A stretch of 64,000 nucleotides of DNA from positions 14,549,829-14,613,828 of the forward strand of contig OZ023275.1 of assembly GCA_964007475.1 (NCBI GenBank), written 5' to 3'. The translations under genes and the position numbers were made by a program. Positions 11,235-25,630 of this stretch are shown in pieces. How positions within the stretch are numbered: the stretch's first letter is position 1; every line of letters begins with the position of its first letter. The DNA is from Hybos culiciformis (Eukaryota; Arthropoda; Insecta; Diptera; Hybotidae). The notes under the pieces are model-generated. The model was not told where the DNA came from. It searched no databases and saw only the letters and a program-made list of their open reading frames with translations.

Positions 11235-14200
11235 GTAAGAAATTTCTACTTATAAATATTATTTTCTAAAACAAAAAATTTTTATTTAAACAAAAAATCT
11301 GAATTTTTTTTTAAATAATCAAATTAATACTTATATATAAAACAAAAAAAAAATATTTTATATATTTTTAATTATATACTTATATATTTAACATTATTAT
11401 TTTCCACATAGTTTTTGAAATTATTATTTTATTTTTAATTTCATATCATAAATATATAAAATTGAGTTTTAAATAAAATTACGCTTTTTCCGCCCAATTT
11501 TGTTCCAGACATTAATCATGCGAAATAAGAACTTTTATCGAACTTTTATAAATTTAGAAAAAAAAAAGAAGTAATTTTTAATATATTAGAAAAACAAAAA
11601 AAGGTCCAAGAAAATTATAAAATTTCTTATTTCTTGATTAACCTCGTTATGTAAATTCCAGAAAAATAATAAATAAATATCTGGGTAATTTTATTAGCTC
11701 CTTTCTACGCGTCAATTAGAAAAATTTAGGGACGTGAAAATCTACAAAAAAAATTGGAAATGTTGACAATTTAAATAAAATTAAGTATTCACGCATAGAT
11801 TTATAGAAAATATACCATCAATCGTTTTTCACCATTCTTATTAAATAACAAATAATAGTGTTGTTTAATTGACACACATATAGTATTTTCAATAAATAAA
11901 TCATATCTATGCCATTAAATGTAAAATTTTGATATAAAATTCACACTTTAAATTGATTGTTACTATCAATTTAAATTAAAACTATATTTTAACCAAAACT
12001 TATTTTTATTACCATATGTTCTCAAAATACGAATACAATATTTATATTTGCCATTTAAACATTAATATTAAATTTTTTTTTCTATTTCAATTAACTACAC
12101 TACAAAAAAAATATCATCAATTTCATTATCTGGGCTAATTATCATTGATAAGAGAAAAATCTTCAAATTCGTATATTTTATTTTAGTATTTTAGAATTGA
12201 GCAACAATATTTTAGATATTCTAATAATAGTATAAGTTAAATATGCCTAAAATCATTACATAAATGAATTTATTAAATTTAATAACAATTCTATAAATAA
12301 AATTTTCCTAATTTTTTAAACTTAATTACGAGATAATTTTCATTTTAAATTTAACATTAACTATAATCTAAAATCTACATTTGTATATGTATAGTACATG
12401 CAATCCAGATTAGGTTTGTTGATTTTAAAATCAAAACAGTTTAAAATGTATACATACAATATTATAATTTAATTTAGTGTATTATTCACTGCCTAATAAC
12501 AAACATAATAAATTAATTTATATTTGGTATATGTAGAGAACACGTACATATGTAATATGTATAACATTATTATTCTATTATAGAAAATCTGCTTATTCTA
12601 TTCCATACCCCCACATACCAAATCATTCCGATCAATTTAATTTCAATTTAATGGATTTTTAGTTTAACAACAATAATAATAATGATTAGTCAAATTTTAC
12701 ATGTGATAATAATATTTATAATTTTTTTTTTAAATTTCGATAACAATCTATGAAACTTCTTTAATCATGTTAATAAATGTCATATTAATATTTGCGATTT
12801 TCCTTTTGAAGTATAGTATGCAAACGAAGTATGGAAATTCATTTTCGGTGTTTAATAAAAAATATGCATTTACTTATTTAGAATTTTTGAGACACATTCA
12901 CTAACCTTAGTCCTCAAATAATGTTTCAGATACCTTTATTAAGGTTTTTTTAATCAAACTGAAATGGAATGAATATTGAATACATATGGCTTTAATATCT
13001 TGGTTTATCCGAACTAACATTTAAAGATTCGATAATAAAATATAATTCCATTATGTTTCCAATAGAATAACATTTTTCTGAACAACAAGATATTAATTTT
13101 CTATTTATAATCAATATTTTTAACCATCGGAATCGGAAACTAGATATAATTATTCAAGTTTCTAATTTGAAAATATTTATTTTCCTAAATTTTAAAAATA
13201 TTAAAATATTTTTCACATAATAAGGATTCAACTGATAAATATATTTTATGCCATATACATAATATTTTTTTTGCTGTTTGATTTATTTTATAATGTATAA
13301 ATTGTACATACACAAACTATAATCAAAAATAAATTAAATTTAAAATCTTTTCCACAATATATATTTAATTGAATTACATATCACTCAATAATTATATCTT
13401 ATTAATGTATCAAATTGATAATGAAGTTTATTTCCCTTTCATTTATCTATTCACATTAAAATTTAAAATTTTATGTAAAGTGTGTAGTATGTGTAATTAT
13501 GTTATTAAAATCAAATATAATTCTTGTGATTTTCAAAAACAAGTTATTTTATCACTTTTACAATAAAAACAGATTAATAATGTGTGTATGTACCTACCGA
13601 TATAAATTTATTATATGTTAACTTTAAACAAGGATATTAAGGAAAATAATTTCATAAAAAAAACATATTTTAATAGAAAAATAATTTTTGAAAATAGGTA
13701 GTTAAAATTAATTGTGGGAAAATTGAAAAATAATTACTTCAAAACACTGTGCGTAAAATTATTAGATTTTTCTACTCAATAAGTAAAAAAAATACATTAT
13801 AATCGGTTATTAATAATAAATCATAGTAATAACTAGATTTATACATATAATGTATTTATACATATAATGTGAAGGCTCAAAATGTTGAAGAAAAATATTT
13901 AAAAATTCAAATTAAAAATTAATCGCAGTTGATTTGGCTGCGGCCTTTATTTCCAAATGAAACTTTAATTCGACTTCAGTTTCAATATATGCATTAAATA
14001 AATAATAAATAAATAATTATATATTTCATCTATTTATTCCTACAACATAAAACATGTAATGAAAGTACAAGACATTCCCTTTGTCTTCATATATATTCAT
14101 AAACTTTAAAAAACGGAAGTAAAAAAATTTCCCTTTAAAAGTGATTTTGGCATTATTATAAACAGTTCTTTAAAATTTTAAACATCATTTTTTGAAAGTG

Positions 14201-17200
14201 TTTTAAATAGTCACTTAATTCTATAAATTTATTATTTTCACACTAAATGTGTGAAATATAAAATTGCTTATAACACATTAGAAATTTCTTGAAACTTTTT
14301 TAATAGCTTTTACTTTCTATGTTATTAAAATTGTTTTCATTTAAAAAAAAATTATTATTATAATTTTTATTGCCAAAAGGTTTCAAAAACTTCATATATG
14401 AGATTTGTTGAAATTATTAGTCACCTGAGGATTCAGTACTTCCAAAGAAGATAACAACATACATAATATAGTTTTATTTGTATCTAATTAAGCAGAAAAG
14501 AAATATAATATATGAACACTATACTCAACAAAGATACATTTAAGGAATTTAATGGTTGACTTCCAATTACTTATTGTTTGCTTATTCTTGAGTTTGAAAA
14601 AATATTTCTTACATTTCAACAAAATAAAAAATAGCTTATGTCAAAGAATAGCAATTATTATTCAAATTATTGGGTAACTAGTTTCTAAACATTCATTTAA
14701 TTCTGTTCCATTAGTTTTCAAATATCTATAACTTATTATAAACTTGTCTATTGAATTTAATCCAAAAAAAAAAAAAATAAAACAAACAATTTAAATTTTA
14801 TTTATACTTATTCTTTAAATTAAACTTTAATACTATTAAAAAATAAAACATCCCACAAAATCATAGTTAAAAATCACATCATTAAAAACCATAAAATAAA
14901 CCACAAAGAATTTTTTTTTTTATTTTTTTTATTCACTTTTATTTCGGATTCCCTATAAAATTTTACTTTTATAGTGGTTTTGTGCCAATTTTCATTCATT
15001 CTAAATTTGCTTAGTGTTATACATATTATGTTGTGTAATCTCTCTTCTAAACTTTATACAAATGATTTCATGAAGAACCCTTTAAAATTATCATTAAACC
15101 TAAAACTCTTTCAACAACATGTTAATTTAAATACTAAAAATGTTTTTATTACCCCCAAAAGCCAAAAAACTATTCTCATCTTTATAGTTAAGTGTTATTC
15201 AGTTTAAATGATTTTTAAAATATGTACATGTATATAAAGTTAGTTAAATATAATATGTATGGCATATTCAAAAATTTATCTTTTTTTTTTTTTAACCATT
15301 TAATCTTGAACTAAAATATAGGTTTTTATTCTTCACTTAAATGAGTTAGGCTCTAAAATATTTAATTGTGGAAATCTATAAAATTAATTAATTAACATAA
15401 ATGGATTTGTCCTTAAATACTTACAACTATTTTTTATACATAGTTTAATTGTACCTAAATTCATTGATAATCCGACACTGAACAGGATAATGCTTCAACT
15501 CACCAGTTATGTAATTATCCATCCTTAAAAATCATTTGAAATAAAAAGCTTAATTTTAAATTTCTTAACTTTAAATTAAATCACAAAATTTTTTAACGTG
15601 AATTAAAAAAGAAAAAAAACATTTTGATTATAAAAGGATTAAAACATTTCTGTGTAAACCTATGTAAGTTTTCTTTACAAAAAAAAAAAAAACAACAACA
15701 ACTTTAGTATAACATTATCTGATCTCTTGATATTAATGATGATGTAGAAAAACGTATTTATTTCTAGTATAAAATACATAATTACATATACGAACATATA
15801 TATGTTGAAATATAATTTTTTTTAGATGAAAGAAGAACAACTCAATTTTAATGTGGGAATATTAAGATTTTATTTAGGTATGAGTAATATTTTGAATAAG
15901 TATAACTAAAATAACAATTAACCCTTATTTTCTTTATAAATTTAAAATAGACACATATAGACATGAAAAAAAAAAAACCTACCTACATCTTTTCTTTTCA
16001 TTAAAGTTCAAGTGTTAACTTCAAAAAGTTTTTTATATACATATATTATAAATTTTTAGAATAGTATAATGTTACAATTAGAAACTTTGCCTTTTTCGGT
16101 TTTCTAACAAAAAAGGATAAAACACTTAAGGGTAAAATCTCTACAAAATAGTTAATTTTAACAAATTATTATTATGGGAAATTATTTTAATTTGCTTAAC
16201 AAATTATATAAATATATGTATATATATATAATTTAATTTGTTACGACAAATTATCGCATTAATAAACATATATTTAATGTTAAAATTTATTTATTTTTTT
16301 TTTATGAATGAATATGTTTTCAGAAGAAAATTGATGATATAGTATGTGTAGTAGTAGTTAAAAAAGAAATCAAGGAAATATTATATTAAATAATATTTTC
16401 CTAATTGAATAAATATAAAGTTAAGAAAGGAAGTTCTTTAAATATTTAAAATATGCGTTTAAAAACTTAATTAAAAAAAAAAACAACTACTTAATATTTC
16501 AAATTGTCAACATTTTCGATTAATTATTCTTCGAAAATTTTAGAAATATAATTCAAATAGATAGATTCTATATAAAATATTTTTTAAGTTTGCGTGAGAA
16601 ATTTTCAAACCCTATTTTTTTTTTTTTTTTTTTTTTTAGCTTTAATCTTTGTTTTTTTGAATAGGCAAAATAAGAAAAAATATATTATAATTTAATAACT
16701 GAAATTATCCCTTTTAAATAAAAATTAAAAAAATTAAATAAAAATTACTATTGATTAGTCGGATCATCCCGTCAAAAAGAAAAAATTTATATAATTTAAT
16801 ATAAAATTATATGTATTCCAGAATCTTGATAGTTTTATTTGAAGATAAATTGACAAAAAAAAAATAAAAACTAAAAATTAAAAATTTAGTTTTTAAAATA
16901 AAAAAAAATCTATATATTTTCCGTGAATTGGTTTTTTGTGTGCTAATTTTGTATTCGTATTTTACTACTTATAATTTTAATATTTTTTTTTTTTTCTAAT
17001 TATTTAATATTATATATCGTGTCATTATAATATATTATACGTCGTGTATGTGTGTTTATTATTATAATAATATCCTTTTTTTTTATTATTATTACATATT
17101 ATTAATTTATATATCAATACAATTAAAAAAAAAAAAAAAAATCCTTAAACAAACATTAATTTTTTTTTTTTTTGTTACCAGTATATCATCTCATTTTTCT

Positions 17201-20200
17201 TTTCCAAAAAAAATTTTTTTATATTTTTTAATGTAACTTGTAAAAAAAAAAATTTTTTACCATACCGCAATATTTTTATGATTTATCATTATACATAACT
17301 TATTTTTGTTTTTTTTTTTTTTTTTTTTTTGTAAGGAAAACTAATTTCATATTTTGTTGCTTTCATTGAAAAAAAAAAAAATTATTTATATATTTATTCA
17401 AAGAAAATTTAATTTTCGTGTGCATTTGGTAGACCAACACATTTTTTATGATTTTTTTTTTTTAATATTCTACTTATTCATTTTTTTTTTTCATTCCAAA
17501 CATATATTTGATTCAGACATTTTTAATAAAAGCTCAACTTTTATGTTAAAAAAAGGTGACGTTTTCTATTCAACTAGATTGTATATAAATAGAGTTAATA
17601 TTTTTTTTTAATATTAAGTTTATTTTATATAAAAATAATCAATCTATATAATTAGCTTAAATGTGTGTTCGTCGTAATCCATATTATAATTTTCCATACA
17701 AATATTTCCTATTTTTTCATGGCAGAATGAGAGACATCTATTGGAATTTATTTAAAATAATTTGCCGGGATTAAGAAAAATAATAAATCAAACTGTCTTT
17801 TTGCTCATACAAATATTTCGCAAATATTTCCCAATAAACTTGTGAAATGAGTGTACAATGTCGATGGGATTCAACTATGTACTCGAAAATTTCGAGTGAC
17901 GGAATACTACTGGTGATATAAAATAAAATATTAAAATGTAACACCATTATTAAAGAACGATAATAAATTACAAAATTCATATATCGATAATTTTTTTGTC
18001 TTAATTTTGTGCATAATTTTTTGTTTTAAATCCAGAAGAATTTGTTTCTCGTAAGATTTATTATAATTTTGTTTTTTTTTTTTTAGATGAAAATAGTCTA
18101 AAGGAAAAGTGTAAAATAGTATGATGTTAAACGACCTCTTTTTTGATAAAAGGATTAAAAAAAAAATTTTATATAATTCATTAATTTTTTTTTATTTCAA
18201 AAAATGTATAGATGTCATCCACATCCTGGAAAAAAAAAAACAAATTAAATATTTTTAAAGTTTACAATTTTTAGTGATGAATAAATAAACGTCATCTTTT
18301 TATACATAAAATTTTAATTTTTTTTTTTTTGTAATCGCCCACACATGTCCCATCAATTCTAAAGCTTTTTTTTTATTTTATTTTATTTGAATTTAAAATG
18401 GAAACAAAAAATTTATAAATAATAAAATATTTATTTTTCTATGTTTTAATTATATACACAATTTATATAAAAAAAAAAAAATAAATATATATATAACATA
18501 TATAATACATAATATTTTACTTTTTCTCCCAATTTATTTAATTGGGGTTTTATTATTTAATCATTTTCATTTTTTTGTTTTTTTGTTTCCAGTATATAAA
18601 AAAATACATATTTTTTTTTTTTTTTTTTACAATTAAAATTGTTTCAATTAACTCTGTCAATAATTTTTTTTTTTTCATATAAAAAAAAAATTATATGTTA
18701 AAATAAAAACAAAGACAAAAAAAAAAAAAAGATCCTTAATTGGAAATTTTATTATAAACTCAAAATGAAAGTTTGTTTTTTTTTTTTTGTATTACGTCCA
18801 TTTACAAAATTACTAAAAAAAAAAACAAATATTTTAAGATTATTATATAGGAAGGATAATTTACACAAAAAAAAAAATTTACGAATACAAGAGTGTGCAC
18901 CAAATTTTATTTCTTTGACGAAAAAAAAAAAAAAAACTTCTACAAATTCAAATTATTAGGTATAGTTCCTTCGAAAAACAATTTTTTTTTTTTTTTTTAC
19001 ATTTTCTAATCCAAAAAGTTCAGAAATCGTTAATTGCCTGCTATAAGGCTGTCACACTTCGGCTTTAAAATTGTTTTGAAGCAAAGTTCACCTTCGTTGA
19101 TAAAAAATCTTGTGGCTTTGCAAAAAGCCAATAGAAAATTAGGGATCAAATAACAAATAAGCGCCAAATTGCACATTTACAGGTACTTGGCAGTTTGTTT
19201 TTTTTTTTGTCAAATAAAAAGAAACAACAAAAATTTCAAAACAAAAACTGAAAAAAACAAAATGTGCAAGTGTGGACACATTTATCAAAGGTGACCTAAT
19301 TAGTGGCTATTAAGTTGTAGTCTGACTTGCTTATTGCATTTTCTTAATCCCATAACACTAATTTGTTTTTTTTTTAAATTAAAAATAGCTTAGTGACACT
19401 CCCCCCCCCTCCCCCTAATCGTTGTCTTAGTTTCAAATTATATGAGCGCGGTGATTATCAGTTTCTTTAATTTTCGAAATTAATTTTACACTTATTTCCA
19501 AAAATCTTACTAAACTCAAACTGAAAAACATAAATTTCATTTGTAGAAGTTTTTCATTGCAATTAAAAAAAAAAAACTAAATTTAAAATCAAAATTTAAT
19601 TTTTATATAAAACGCAATTCTTGGTAAACTTTAGGTCCAATGTCAACACTTAATGTCCTTTAAATAACAATATTTCACGTTATAATAATAACAAAAAAAA
19701 AATTTAAAAAAATGTTTTGGGAACCAATCATTTTAATTATAGTTTGCTTCCTAAAATTATGTCCATTTCATCTGTGGAGCCAATAAAATCAAATATATTT
19801 TATTTATAGTTTGCTATATATACATATACATATACATATACTAATCAAAAGCTTTAGCTATAATAAACAAAATTATACTAATAATTTTATATAAAAACAG
19901 AAATGGTGGTTAAAATTTTTCTAAGTGACTTACAAAACAGCCACAATATATCTATAGAAAAAAAAAACAAAATAACAATTATCAAATTTTGAGAATATTA
20001 TAAATATGTATTGAAAATTTGAATTTATCTTCTATGAATATATTTTCAATCATTTGTATAATCGAAATTTTAATCAACTCGAAATTAATATTACATTATT
20101 TTTTTTTTTTGATTAACGTGTGTGCATTTATACAAAATAACATTTTTACATTAAAAAAAAAGGTATAACTTTTACAGGAATTTTAATGAAATTTATTTAG

Positions 20201-22478
20201 GAAACTTATTAATTTATATAGGATTATAGTTATAAGAAACCTAGTTGGGTGTGCAATATCTTATATATATAATATCTTTTTTTTTTAGTTTTTTTTTTAT
20301 TATTGAAAACTCTAACAAGTTATTTGCATTTATTTTTAATTTTTTTTGTTTTAATATTTAGTTTAATGCAAGTTTCTTGTTTGTGTAAATATATATTACA
20401 TATTATTTTTATTATTATTATTTTTTTTATTTTTGTTAAATGTTTTAACAACAAAATAATTGATTAAACATTGTTATATTTTGTTTTATTAAAAAAAAAA
20501 TATGATAAAAAAAAAATTATAATTAAATTTATATACCATTGGCTTTTTTACAAAATTTAACTAGTTTTTGTTTTTTTTTTTTTTTTTCTTACAACAAATA
20601 TGCAAAGGAAATAAAATAAATTATAAAAATAAACAATTAGAATTTATTTTAAATTAATAAAATTTTTTTAAATGTCCAATATTATTCTAATAAAATTAAT
20701 TTCAATTTTCTAATATTTTTTAACATACATTCCATGCTCTGGCCTTTTGTACCCTTATTCTGCTCTTCAATAAAATTCCGAATAAACTATAGAAGTTATA
20801 TTTTATTCAAAAGTGTGTAAAAATTAATAAATAACATGAAAATAATTCTTTATATAAATTTAATTCAAAATAAATTCTAATTAAAAATCAACATAAGATC
20901 TAAAATATAATATAATTGGTTTTAGGGAGCACAAAATATTATATAAATTAAAAGGAATACTAAGTTTTTTTTTAAATTAACTACAACATAATAGTGTTAT
21001 CAAACAAACACATATTTGGTTAAAAATTAGAACTAACAATTTTTGTTTTTAGACTAAATATAATTTTATGTTTCGTCGTTTATTTCGAAAATGTTTTAAC
21101 TAAAAAAAAAAAGAAGCAATTACAATTATTTTAATCACAACTTAAACCTATAAGAGAGTTATAATAATATACATAAAGTCAAAATTTAAACTTATTATTG
21201 ACAAATTAAATTTATTATCTGGATTTAATACTTCGACTCATTGAATCAAATATAAAAATATTAAATATATGTATTATAACTCCATTATAGGAATAATTTG
21301 TCATATTATATATATAGTAATTAATTATAAAAACAAAAGATGTTAGTAAATTTTGTAGTTTTCAAAATACATTTATTCATATATTTAATAATTAATTAAA
21401 AAAATTAATAATAAAAAAGAATTTTACGTTTGTTAAGATTATATAAATTTTTTATGTTTTGGATCAAAATTATTAAATTAAAAAAAGATAAGTTAAAAAA
21501 AAAATTTATTATAAATAATATCTGTATGTTATTTATACCTCTTTAAAATATTATAATTTATAATAGAGAAAAGTTATTTTTTTTTTTTCAATTCAATTAT
21601 AAGTAAAATAAATAAAATAATCGCAAAATTTCTTTTTTATTATGCATTATAGTTTTGCTATAAAACAAAAAAAAAATTTTTAAATTGTAGTTTATATGCA
21701 AAAAAAAATTCCAAAATTTATGCCTCAGTTAAAAAAAATAATAATTTCATAAAAAAAAAGGAACACACGGTGATGGTGTTTAAACACAAAAATTGGAAAT
21801 CACAAAATTACAATTTTACAAAAATGGAAATAAATTTAATTAGGATAAAATTTAAATCAATAAATATATTACACGAAATAAATTCTTGAAATGAATTAAT
21901 TTTTATTTTCATTTAGAACAAGAGCCTGATCATTTTTTTTAAAATTTAACTCTGCTTGTCAGATTGTCTCCTTATTATTAAAATGAAATCTATTAGTTTT
22001 AATTACAATTCTTAAAGTTTAAAAACTTATCCATAATGTTCCAAATTTTGTATTTGTTCATTTGACTTCTAAAATTGAGCGGCACGAATTTGATTTCGTT
22101 GATTCGAAAGAAAATTATGATTCAATACTTTCCAAAAAAAAAACTAATGTACTCTAAATTTATTGCCCTTTTCTTACTCAAAAACATTATCTCCCCACGA
22201 TTGGTATATTTTAAAATAAAATTAATCTACATTTATAAGAATTATAAATTTGACTTAATTCAATTTTGTTAATTTGACATAAGGTTCTTGTCCTAATAAT
22301 TCCTTGATATAATATATTCAACAATTTTAATATAAATTATATTTGGAATACTTAAAAAAAAAAAAAAAATTTACAAAAAAACAAAAAAAAAAACAATAAA
22401 TACAATTAATAAAATTTAAACCAAAAAATATTACAATCTGGGCTAATGCGACGTTTTATATTTTGAATCTGTCGTCAG
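11235..22478 (+). other. 11-kb broad intron between core and Z2 exon
   Basis: No coding sequence is recognised. The intron is A/T-rich with many homopolymer runs. Two stretches are less A/T-rich and could hold regulatory sequence: about 17640-17990, which contains the 17-bp palindrome actcgaaaatttcgagt at 17881-17897 and two copies of catacaaatatttc; and about 19020-19460, which contains a C9-T-C5 run at 19401-19415. A short direct repeat (tacatataatgt) lies near 13842-13870. The intron ends at an AG enclosed in a hairpin at 22471-22491. Confidence 0.8.
19401..19415. other. C-rich tract (C9 T C5)
   Basis: This is an isolated cytosine run in extremely A/T-rich intron sequence. The - strand carries G5 A G9, which might form a G-quadruplex. 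It is the longest C run I noticed in the window. Confidence 0.7.
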
Positions 22479-22491
22479 GTTACCTGACGAC
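22471..22491 (+). promoter_or_regulatory. hairpin enclosing the Z2-exon 3' splice site
   Basis: Bases 22471-22479 (gtcgtcagg) and 22483-22491 (cctgacgac) are perfect complements around a 3-base loop, tta. The acceptor AG is 22477-22478, so the splice site lies inside the stem. The stem is about two-thirds G+C in sequence that is otherwise overwhelmingly A+T. A branch-point-like ctaat lies at 22443-22447. Pairing in the pre-mRNA could hide the splice site. The structure is seen directly; a regulatory role is inference. Confidence 0.6.
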
Positions 22492-22691
22492 GAACAACAC
22501 AACTTCAACCACAACACATAAATTAAATTTCAACACAAAATCAATATTACCATCAACATCAGTCTCATCATCTGTAATCAATAGCTTAAATTTACAAACA
22601 TTCACAACATCACCATCAACTGGTTTGATGCCATCAATGTGTGGATCGAGCACAAGTAACACAATTGGTAACAATTCGGGAAATCAGCAGC

Positions 22692-22731
<40 letters not shown>

Positions 22732-23125
22732 GCAACAACAACAACAGCAACAATCTATATTAATGTCAGCAGCAGCTGTTGCCGCTGCTGCAGCTATGGC
22801 ATCAAGTAGTAGTGGTAATTCCGCTAACACTGGCAATAACGGAAACAATTCGTCAGGCATTCCTGGTGAAGATTTCCGTTGTGATCCATGTAATAAAAAT
22901 TTATCTTCGTTGACGCGCCTTAAGCGACACATACAAAATGTTCATATGCGTCCAACCAAAGAACCAATATGTAATATATGCAAACGTGTCTATAGCTCAT
23001 TGAATAGTTTAAGAAATCATAAAAGCATTTATCACAGAAATTTAAAACAACCTAAAGAAGAAAATCAATCAAGTGTTTTAGGTCATCCTGGAAATCCATA
23101 TTTTCATTTAAATCGTACATCATAG
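22479..23125 (+). CDS. br: Broad alternative terminal exon, Z2-type zinc fingers
   Basis: Joined in phase 1 to the core, this exon starts [13 protein letters not shown] and encodes about 215 residues. A Ser/Thr/Asn-rich linker is followed by a run of more than 20 Gln, an alanine-rich block ([10 protein letters not shown]) and two C2H2 fingers. Finger 1 is [19 protein letters not shown] with IQNVH; finger 2 is [18 protein letters not shown] with SIYH. Both show C-x2-C-x12-H spacing. The sequence NLKQPKEE after finger 2 matches the fly Z2 tail. The stop is TAG at 23123-23125. In Drosophila Z2 corresponds to the br genetic function, needed for disc morphogenesis. The start follows the cag at 22476-22478. 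An upstream in-frame stretch exists but lies in the intron. Confidence 0.95.
22688..22753 (+). repeat. br: CAA-rich trinucleotide repeat (polyQ) in Z2 exon
   Basis: This is a run of about 22 glutamine codons, nearly all CAA with a few CAG, and it is purer than the polyQ tract in the core exon. Length polymorphism is likely. Confidence 0.9.
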
Positions 23126-25630
23126 AAGGAAACCGAAAATAATTTTCATTTTCACAATTTATTGTTAAATAATTTTTAAGATATACATATATTAATAATA
23201 TCGCAAAAAAAATGCATTTTATTATTAATTTATATACATACTTATCAAAAAATTTATTATTATAATATTATAATATAAATGATAAATTTATTTTTATATA
23301 AGACTAACTAAAAAAAAAAAAAAAAAAAGTATGCAAAAATATGCCACATGTGAGATAATTATTCTTTTACATAATAACTATAACGTACTTATAATTTTTT
23401 TTTTTTTAGAAAATGGCACAGGAAAATTTTCTTATATTCGAAATACCATTTTATTAATTAATAATATAATTGATGCACTTTAATGAATCTTGAAAATCTG
23501 TACTCTACAATAGTAGTAGTGTAGTGTACAGTAATTTTATAATATTCTATATCGCGATTTCGTAACTAACAATATTTTGACAATATTTAAATAGTTATCA
23601 AGCATATTTTTTCTAAGCAGTTTTGTTTTTATTATGCAATATGTACATAATATTGATTTAATGTTTCGAAAAGCCGTTCGAAAGTTTCAGCTTGAAAAAA
23701 AAAAATGTATTTCGGTTGTGGAAACTGAATAATTCATATATAGTTACATTCTAAATAGTTACACTTCTATTCCATCTTTTAGTGAATGTTGACAGTAATC
23801 GAATTTTATATCATAATTACTGAAATTAAAGCCTCAATAAATTATTCATCTGTTTAATGATAATATTATATCATTCGAGGAGTTTTCAAATACCGAATAT
23901 ATATTTTCTTAAAAGTGAGCCTTCTTATTCACCTTTTATTCATCATTGCACATTTATACATATTTTATAGATACAATTTTCAACTATATAGTTAAACTTA
24001 AAACTTATCAAAAAAACTTAATTTGAAATCTCAAAAAGGCACAAAGCATTAATAATAAAATTAATATAGAAAAGAAAGTAATATTGTATAGTAACATTAT
24101 GATAAAACAAAATTTTAAATATGAAATTCTCTATTTCGCCTTTTAAATTTTTTATAAAAAAAAAAATTTTTTTAAATCTAATAAATTCACAAAAAAAAAA
24201 AATTGACAAGAAAATAATTATTATTATCTAATCTACACTTTTAGCTTATATTAAATCATTAAAAACAATTTAGCTAGGAAAATATATACATATATATATA
24301 TAGTGTTTATGTTTTTTTTGAGAAAAAAAATTAAAATATTTAAGTAATTTTTTTTTTTATATTATAAAAACTATAAAATTTTAAGAAAAATTTTTTATTT
24401 CATTATAAATATATAAATAAGCAAAAAAAAAAAATATTTGAAGGTGCCGGTTTTACCAAAATTTTGAAAATAAATAAAAAAATTATAGATTGTATAAAAA
24501 AAAAAGTATATTTTTACAAATTATGAAAAATACATATATTTAAATTATGTAGAATGTGAAAAATTTTACATTGAACGTATATTATGTTTTTTTTTTTTAA
24601 TTTCTTTTTAATATATTTTAATTTATTCGAAATTGCATGCTTAGTCGTAGAAAAAACTTTCAGTTTTCAGTTTTCCTTATTTCGTTTATATTTCAAGTGA
24701 AATAAGCGCAATAAAATGGACTTTTATAGACATATAAAAAAGTAATAAAATAATTTTATGCCAAAAAATAAATAAAATTACATCGAGCTTCCTACACATT
24801 ACCAAAATGTAAACATATTACATGATTTGTGACTTCGAAAAAAAAAAAAATTGATTTGCATTCCAAAATTTGTTGTATATGCAAAACTATTCTCAAATTT
24901 GACAAATAAAAAAAAATAAAAAATTTTTTAAAGTGTTTTGGGAATCTTTCTTGAGAGAAAAAAAAACATACAATCACTGCCAAAAAAAATTATTATCCCA
25001 AAGACTTTCCTCTAAAATAATGTTAATTGATTAACATTTAGAAGGATTACCAATGCGGCCCGCTTCAAACCAACCAATAACTTATTCGAATAATTCTGTT
25101 AGATTCTATATATTATCTTTCAATGTCAACGGAAAGATCTCATTTGTAAGTGGTCAACTATAACAAAATTTTATCTTAATTTACATAATATGGAAATTAT
25201 ATCAAGAAATTAAAGAATTCTTAATTTAATATTTTTAACATAAATTTTATGTAAAATGTAACATTTTTCACATAATTTTGGTTTTATAATATAATTAAAT
25301 AAAAAAATTTATTATATATAAAAATACAAAATTATTATTATTATTAATTAGGAAGTAAGTTTGTACAAAATGTAAATATACATTTTTTATTCTTCTTATT
25401 TTGTTTTATACATATAATATTATATATAGAAATTTCATAACATTATAATTTTTTATTTTATTTTTTATTTAAGCCGATAATAATTCAAAAAAATTATCTT
25501 AATTTTACAGTAGATTTTATTTTTTATTCGTAATGACGTTTTTTTTATGTTTTTTCTTTTCTAAAGTACACATTTTTGATTATAAGATTTATAAGAGAAA
25601 AATTCCAATATAAATATGAAATCATACATA
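23126..25630 (+). other. Z2 3' UTR and following intron up to the retrotransposon
   Basis: The 3' UTR of the Z2 transcript must begin here, but its end cannot be placed because AATAAA-like words are frequent by chance in such A/T-rich DNA. No coding sequence is recognised. A small less-A/T-rich patch near 25045-25155 includes gcggcccgc. Confidence 0.7.
25627..25630. repeat. target-site duplication CATA (left copy)
   Basis: The four bases before the 5' LTR, cata, are repeated at 31811-31814 directly after the 3' LTR. A 4-bp duplication is usual for insect gypsy-group integrases. Confidence 0.85.

Noticed and set aside
17771..17980. 69-residue - strand frame in the core-Z2 intron
   Set aside because: It has more mixed composition than most, but no domain, no homologue I recognise and no promoter or splice support; the interval is better treated as possible regulatory DNA.
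22480..22932. - strand open frames opposite the Z2 exon, including one with a long Cys run
   Set aside because: They are shadows of the Z2 coding strand; the Cys run is the complement of the CAA/CAG repeat read in another frame.
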